64,000 nucleotides of DNA from positions 62,001 to 126,000 of the forward strand of contig NZ_BHVV01000008.1 in NCBI RefSeq assembly GCF_003865015.1, read 5' to 3'. Below the pieces are notes generated by a model. It ran no database searches and was not told the DNA's origin. It was given only the letters and a program-made list of their open reading frames with translations. Of the stretch, positions 61,110-64,000 are shown one piece after another. Position numbers and translations under genes: made by a program. The first letter of the stretch is position 1; the number at the start of each line of letters is the position of its first letter. The stretch is from Sulfurisoma sediminicola. Its GTDB lineage: Bacteria; Pseudomonadota; Gammaproteobacteria; Burkholderiales; Rhodocyclaceae.

Positions 61110-61115
61110 TATCAT
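61110..61115 (+). promoter_or_regulatory. TATCAT -10 element placed for a leaderless ravA mRNA
   Basis: TATCAT ends 6 nt before the ATG at 61122 and there is no Shine-Dalgarno sequence. Confidence 0.45.
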
Positions 61116-61121
61116 TCGCCC

Positions 61122-62540
61122 ATGGACACCTTCGAGCGTCTGACCGCGCTGAGCGCGGCCCTCGAAACCGGCCTCGTCGAGCGCCGCCGCCACGTGCGCC
61201 TCGCGCTGCTCGCCGCGCTGGCCGGCGAGCACACGCTGCTGGTCGGCCCGCCCGGCACCGCCAAGAGCGAGCTGGCGCGGCGCCTGCACACCGCCTTCCG
61301 CGACGCCGCCTACTTCGAGCGCCTGCTGACGCGCTTCTCGGTGCCCGAGGAGCTGTTCGGCCCGCTGTCGATCCGCGCGCTCGAAGAAGACCGCTACGAG
61401 CGCCACACCGCCGGCTTCCTGCCCGACGCCGCCATCGCCTTCATCGACGAGGTGTTCAAGGCCAACAGCGCGATCCTCAACGCCCTGCTCACCCTGCTCA
61501 ACGAGCGCGAGTTCGACAACGGCGCCGGCCGCCAGCCCTGCCCCCTGATCAGCGCCATCGGCGCCACCAACGCCGTGCCCGAGGACGAGGTGGCCGAGGC
61601 CTTCTTCGACCGCTTCCTGCTGCGCCTGCCGGTCGAGCAGGTAAGCCGCGAGGGCTTCGACGCGCTGCTGCGCACGCCGGACACCCTCACCCGCGCCGGC
61701 GCCGCCAACGCCCTCGCCCTCACGCGCGACGACCTCGCTGCGCTCGCGGCGCAAGCAGCCGCCGTCGAACTGCCCGACACCGCCGCCGCCCTCCTCGCCG
61801 AGCTGCGAAGCCATTGCGCGGACGAGCAACTCCCCGTTTCCGACCGCCGCTGGGTGAAGATCGTCCGGCTGCTGCGCGTCGCCGCCGCGGCCGCCGGCCG
61901 CAAGTCCATATCCGCGTGGGACCTGCTGCTCCTGCCCTTCTGCACGGCGCCGGACGCCGCGCGCCAGGAGGCCGTGGCCGGGTGGCTCGCCGCGCGGCTC
62001 GGCGTGCGGGATGCGGTCTCGCCGGCGCGGCTCACGCGCGTGGTCGAGGCCTTCGAGGCGCAGCGCGACCTCGAAACGAAAGCCAACGACCTCGACTACG
62101 ACGAATCCGGCCGGCTCAAGTTCTCCTCGACGGAACTCGCCGCGAGTTTGGCCAATGACATCGCCGGCAGCATCGGCGACGCCAAGGGCGGCGCGGCAGC
62201 GCTGCGCATGACCTACAGCCGGCAGCGCCGCTACGGCGCCACGCACATCGAGGCCCGCGTGCGCCAGATCGACGACGCGCTCACCCGCATCGCGACCTAC
62301 GCCGCCGAGATCGCAGAGCGCGAAAGCGAGCTCGCCGCCTACCGCGCGCGCAACCTCTGGCTCGACGAAGCCCTGCTCGATCGCGTCGCCGCGAACCTGC
62401 GCGGCACCGCCGCCACGATCGCCGGCCTGGCCGCGCGCATGCAGGCCGCGCGCGAAAGCTTCCTCGCCCTGCCGCGGCTCGACGCCGACGACGGCCGCAT
62501 GCCCGAGCCCGTCGCCCACGAGAACCTCGCGGCGGCATGA
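61122..62540 (+). CDS. ravA: RavA-like MoxR AAA+ ATPase
   Basis: 472 aa. AAA+ motifs: Walker A VGPPGTAKSELARRL, the RavA-type region FSVPEELFGPLSIRALEEDRYERHTAGFLP, Walker B AIAFIDEVFKANSAILNALLTLLNERE, sensor GATNAVPEDEVAEAFFDRF with the arginine finger. A lid and helical C-terminal domain follow. In E. coli RavA works with ViaA as a hexameric chaperone-like ATPase linked to respiratory complexes and aminoglycoside entry. The next gene encodes the ViaA partner and overlaps by ATGA. Confidence 0.92.
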   Translation: MDTFERLTALSAALETGLVERRRHVRLALLAALAGEHTLLVGPPGTAKSELARRLHTAFRDAAYFERLLTRFSVPEELFGPLSIRALEEDRYERHTAGFLPDAAIAFIDEVFKANSAILNALLTLLNEREFDNGAGRQPCPLISAIGATNAVPEDEVAEAFFDRFLLRLPVEQVSREGFDALLRTPDTLTRAGAANALALTRDDLAALAAQAAAVELPDTAAALLAELRSHCADEQLPVSDRRWVKIVRLLRVAAAAAGRKSISAWDLLLLPFCTAPDAARQEAVAGWLAARLGVRDAVSPARLTRVVEAFEAQRDLETKANDLDYDESGRLKFSSTELAASLANDIAGSIGDAKGGAAALRMTYSRQRRYGATHIEARVRQIDDALTRIATYAAEIAERESELAAYRARNLWLDEALLDRVAANLRGTAATIAGLAARMQAARESFLALPRLDADDGRMPEPVAHENLAAA

Positions 62541-64000
62541 ACGCCTCACTCCCGGCCTCGCTTCTTTTCGCCGGCCCGGAATCGCGCCTCGCGGCGCTCG
62601 ACGAACTCTCGCGCAAGCACTGGCTCGGCGGTCTCACCAACTCGCAGGGCAGCCTCGAGCCGCGCCTCGCAACGCTGGCCGAGTTGCGCCGCAGCCTCCT
62701 CATTGGCGTCCTGCCGGCGCCGACTTCCTGGCCCTGGCCCGAGGCAACCATCGCCGCGGCCCTGCACGAGGCCATGCTGGCGCTGAACCTGCCGCGCTAT
62801 TGCGCCGGGCGGCAGGAGCTGGCCGACACCGTGCTGATGAGCGTGCTGTTCCACCTCGACTTCATCGTCGATTACCGCGACCGCGGCGCCAGTGAAACCG
62901 AGGCCCTGCGCATGGCCATCGACGCCTTTGCCGACGACTGGCGCGAGCGTTGCGGCCAGATCGACGAGCTGGTCGACGTCTTCGGCCTGCTGCCCGAGGA
63001 CGGCAAGAACACGAACTGGGACCAGCTTCGCGGGCTGCTGCGCTCCTCGGGCTGGCAGGAGGTGCTGCGCATCCGCCGCCTGCTCGAGCGCCTGCCGGAG
63101 CTGGCCAAGCTGATCGCCGGCCTCGGCCGCAGCCGCGAGACCGATGAGGACGATGCCGCCGCCCTCACCGTCGTCCAGCTCATCGAGGAAACCACCGCGC
63201 CGCAGCCGGCGAGCCGCGACGTGCGCGTGCCCGACATGCCGGGCGAGACGCGCGGCGTGCGCCGCTCGGACCGCATCGCGCGCATGCTGCCGGCCGAGGC
63301 CATGCTGCTCGGCCATCCGCGCCTGCGCCTGGTGTGGCACGCGCGCCGCGCCGAGCGCACCCTGCTCAGCTACGAAGACGACGACCGGCTCAGGGAAACC
63401 CGCCTGCAGCCCGCGCGCGTCACCGTGCCGCGCCCCGGCCTGCTGCCGACGAAGAAGCGCAAGATGGGGCCGATCCTCGTCTGCGTCGATACCTCCGGCT
63501 CCATGCAGGGCGGCGCCGAGGCCGTGGCCAAGGCCACCTGCCTCGAAGCCATGCGCGCGGCCCACGCCCAGCGGCGCGCCTGCCACGTCTTCGCCTTCGG
63601 CGGCCCCGACGAGCTGATCGACATGGAGCTTTCGCTCGACGCGAACGGCATCGCCGGCCTCACGCACTTCCTCGGCCAGGCCTTCCGCGGCGGCACCGAC
63701 ATCTGCGGCCCGCTCGAAAAGGTGGTAGCCAAGATCGAGGAAGAGCGCTGGCAGCTCGCCGACCTGCTGGTCGCCTCCGACGGCGAGTTCGGCGCCACGC
63801 CCGACATCGTCGCGCGCCTCGACGCGGCCAAGCGCGAGGCGGGCCTGCGCATGCAGGGCGTGCTGATCGGCGACCGCGAGACCGTGGGCTTCCTCGAGAT
63901 CGCCGACGCCATCTTGCCTGTGCGCGACTGGCGCCGCTTCGGCGCCGAAGGCGGCGCGGCATCGCCGATCCATTCGCACCGGCTGACCGCCATGTACTTC
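62537..64000 (+). CDS. viaA: ViaA-like VWA-domain protein (3' truncated by the window)
   Basis: 488 codons are visible from the ATG at 62537 (overlapping the ravA stop), with no stop before the window end, so a few residues at most seem missing by comparison with E. coli ViaA (about 483 aa). The N-terminal half is helical; the C-terminal VWA domain starts GPILVCVDTSGSMQGG with the MIDAS motif DTSGSM (D318) and continues RGGTDICGPLEK and LLVASDGEFG. It is the partner of the RavA ATPase. Confidence 0.9.
   Translation, partial: MNASLPASLLFAGPESRLAALDELSRKHWLGGLTNSQGSLEPRLATLAELRRSLLIGVLPAPTSWPWPEATIAAALHEAMLALNLPRYCAGRQELADTVLMSVLFHLDFIVDYRDRGASETEALRMAIDAFADDWRERCGQIDELVDVFGLLPEDGKNTNWDQLRGLLRSSGWQEVLRIRRLLERLPELAKLIAGLGRSRETDEDDAAALTVVQLIEETTAPQPASRDVRVPDMPGETRGVRRSDRIARMLPAEAMLLGHPRLRLVWHARRAERTLLSYEDDDRLRETRLQPARVTVPRPGLLPTKKRKMGPILVCVDTSGSMQGGAEAVAKATCLEAMRAAHAQRRACHVFAFGGPDELIDMELSLDANGIAGLTHFLGQAFRGGTDICGPLEKVVAKIEEERWQLADLLVASDGEFGATPDIVARLDAAKREAGLRMQGVLIGDRETVGFLEIADAILPVRDWRRFGAEGGAASPIHSHRLTAMYF

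Overview
The window is GC-rich (roughly two thirds G+C by eye), gene-dense chromosomal DNA of a Gram-negative proteobacterium. The set of families (PPK1/PPX/PPK2, an Mla-type lipid ABC system, ETF with acyl-CoA dehydrogenase, TupABC, a tungsten AOR-family enzyme, bacteriohemerythrin, RavA/ViaA) and a perfect FNR-type box suggest a facultatively anaerobic betaproteobacterium, perhaps Rhodocyclales-like; that placement is inference. About 52 protein genes are supported. I saw no rRNA, tRNA, CRISPR array, insertion sequence or prophage, and no gene-free stretch longer than 300 bp. Both window ends cut through genes.

Layout. 2-4126 (+): the 3' part of a giant delta-60/RTX surface or secreted protein with two seven-repeat arrays. 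4183-8874 (-): a compact three-gene operon (ThDP enzyme, GT-A-like protein, PaaK/CapK-like adenylating enzyme) of unknown product. 8989-11536 (+): UMF1-type transporter, PPK2 and a small partner gene. 11565-17465 (-): a tripartite RND efflux operon whose adaptor gene carries an apparent C-terminal frameshift. 17540-19225 (-): SulP transporter. 19350-22302 (+): MltF-like lytic transglycosylase with two uncharacterised genes. 22339-25634 (-): ankyrin lipoprotein, membrane-anchored TAXI-type protein, AI-2E-family permease. 25691-32672 (-): etfB-etfA-CbiM-like-acyl-CoA dehydrogenase-(ACP/AMP-ligase/acyltransferase fusion), a lipid operon. 32839-38036 (-): ppx followed by Mla-type lipid-transport genes with repeat-bearing spacers. 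38152-40233 (+): ppk1, divergent from ppx.

40230-55826 holds a scattered molybdenum/tungsten theme: an EamA transporter and a ModE-like regulator (-) divergent from tupABC (+), an AOR-family tungsten oxidoreductase (-), a MOT1-type molybdate/sulfate transporter and moeA (-). Between them lie an ADP-ribosylglycohydrolase, a bacterial-PH membrane protein, a DUF4395/thioredoxin-like pair, bacteriohemerythrin, an ICMT-like methyltransferase and a DUF3095 cyclase-like protein. 55900-60135 (-): GH13 and GH63-like glycosidases, the latter split by a one-base deletion in a G run. 60240-64000 (+): small membrane protein, OsmC-family protein and the RavA/ViaA pair, the last cut by the window end.

The most useful observations are two homopolymer-associated frameshifts, an exact TANNAT-N6-ATG arrangement at four genes that predicts leaderless mRNAs, the perfect FNR box at 60196-60209, an inverted pair of roughly 100-bp intergenic repeats around two lipid-transport genes, and the co-location of tungstate uptake with an unassigned tungsten enzyme. 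I did not find one gene system that I can confidently call previously undescribed; the best candidates are the three-gene operon at 4183-8874 and the ETF/ACP-ligase-acyltransferase operon.
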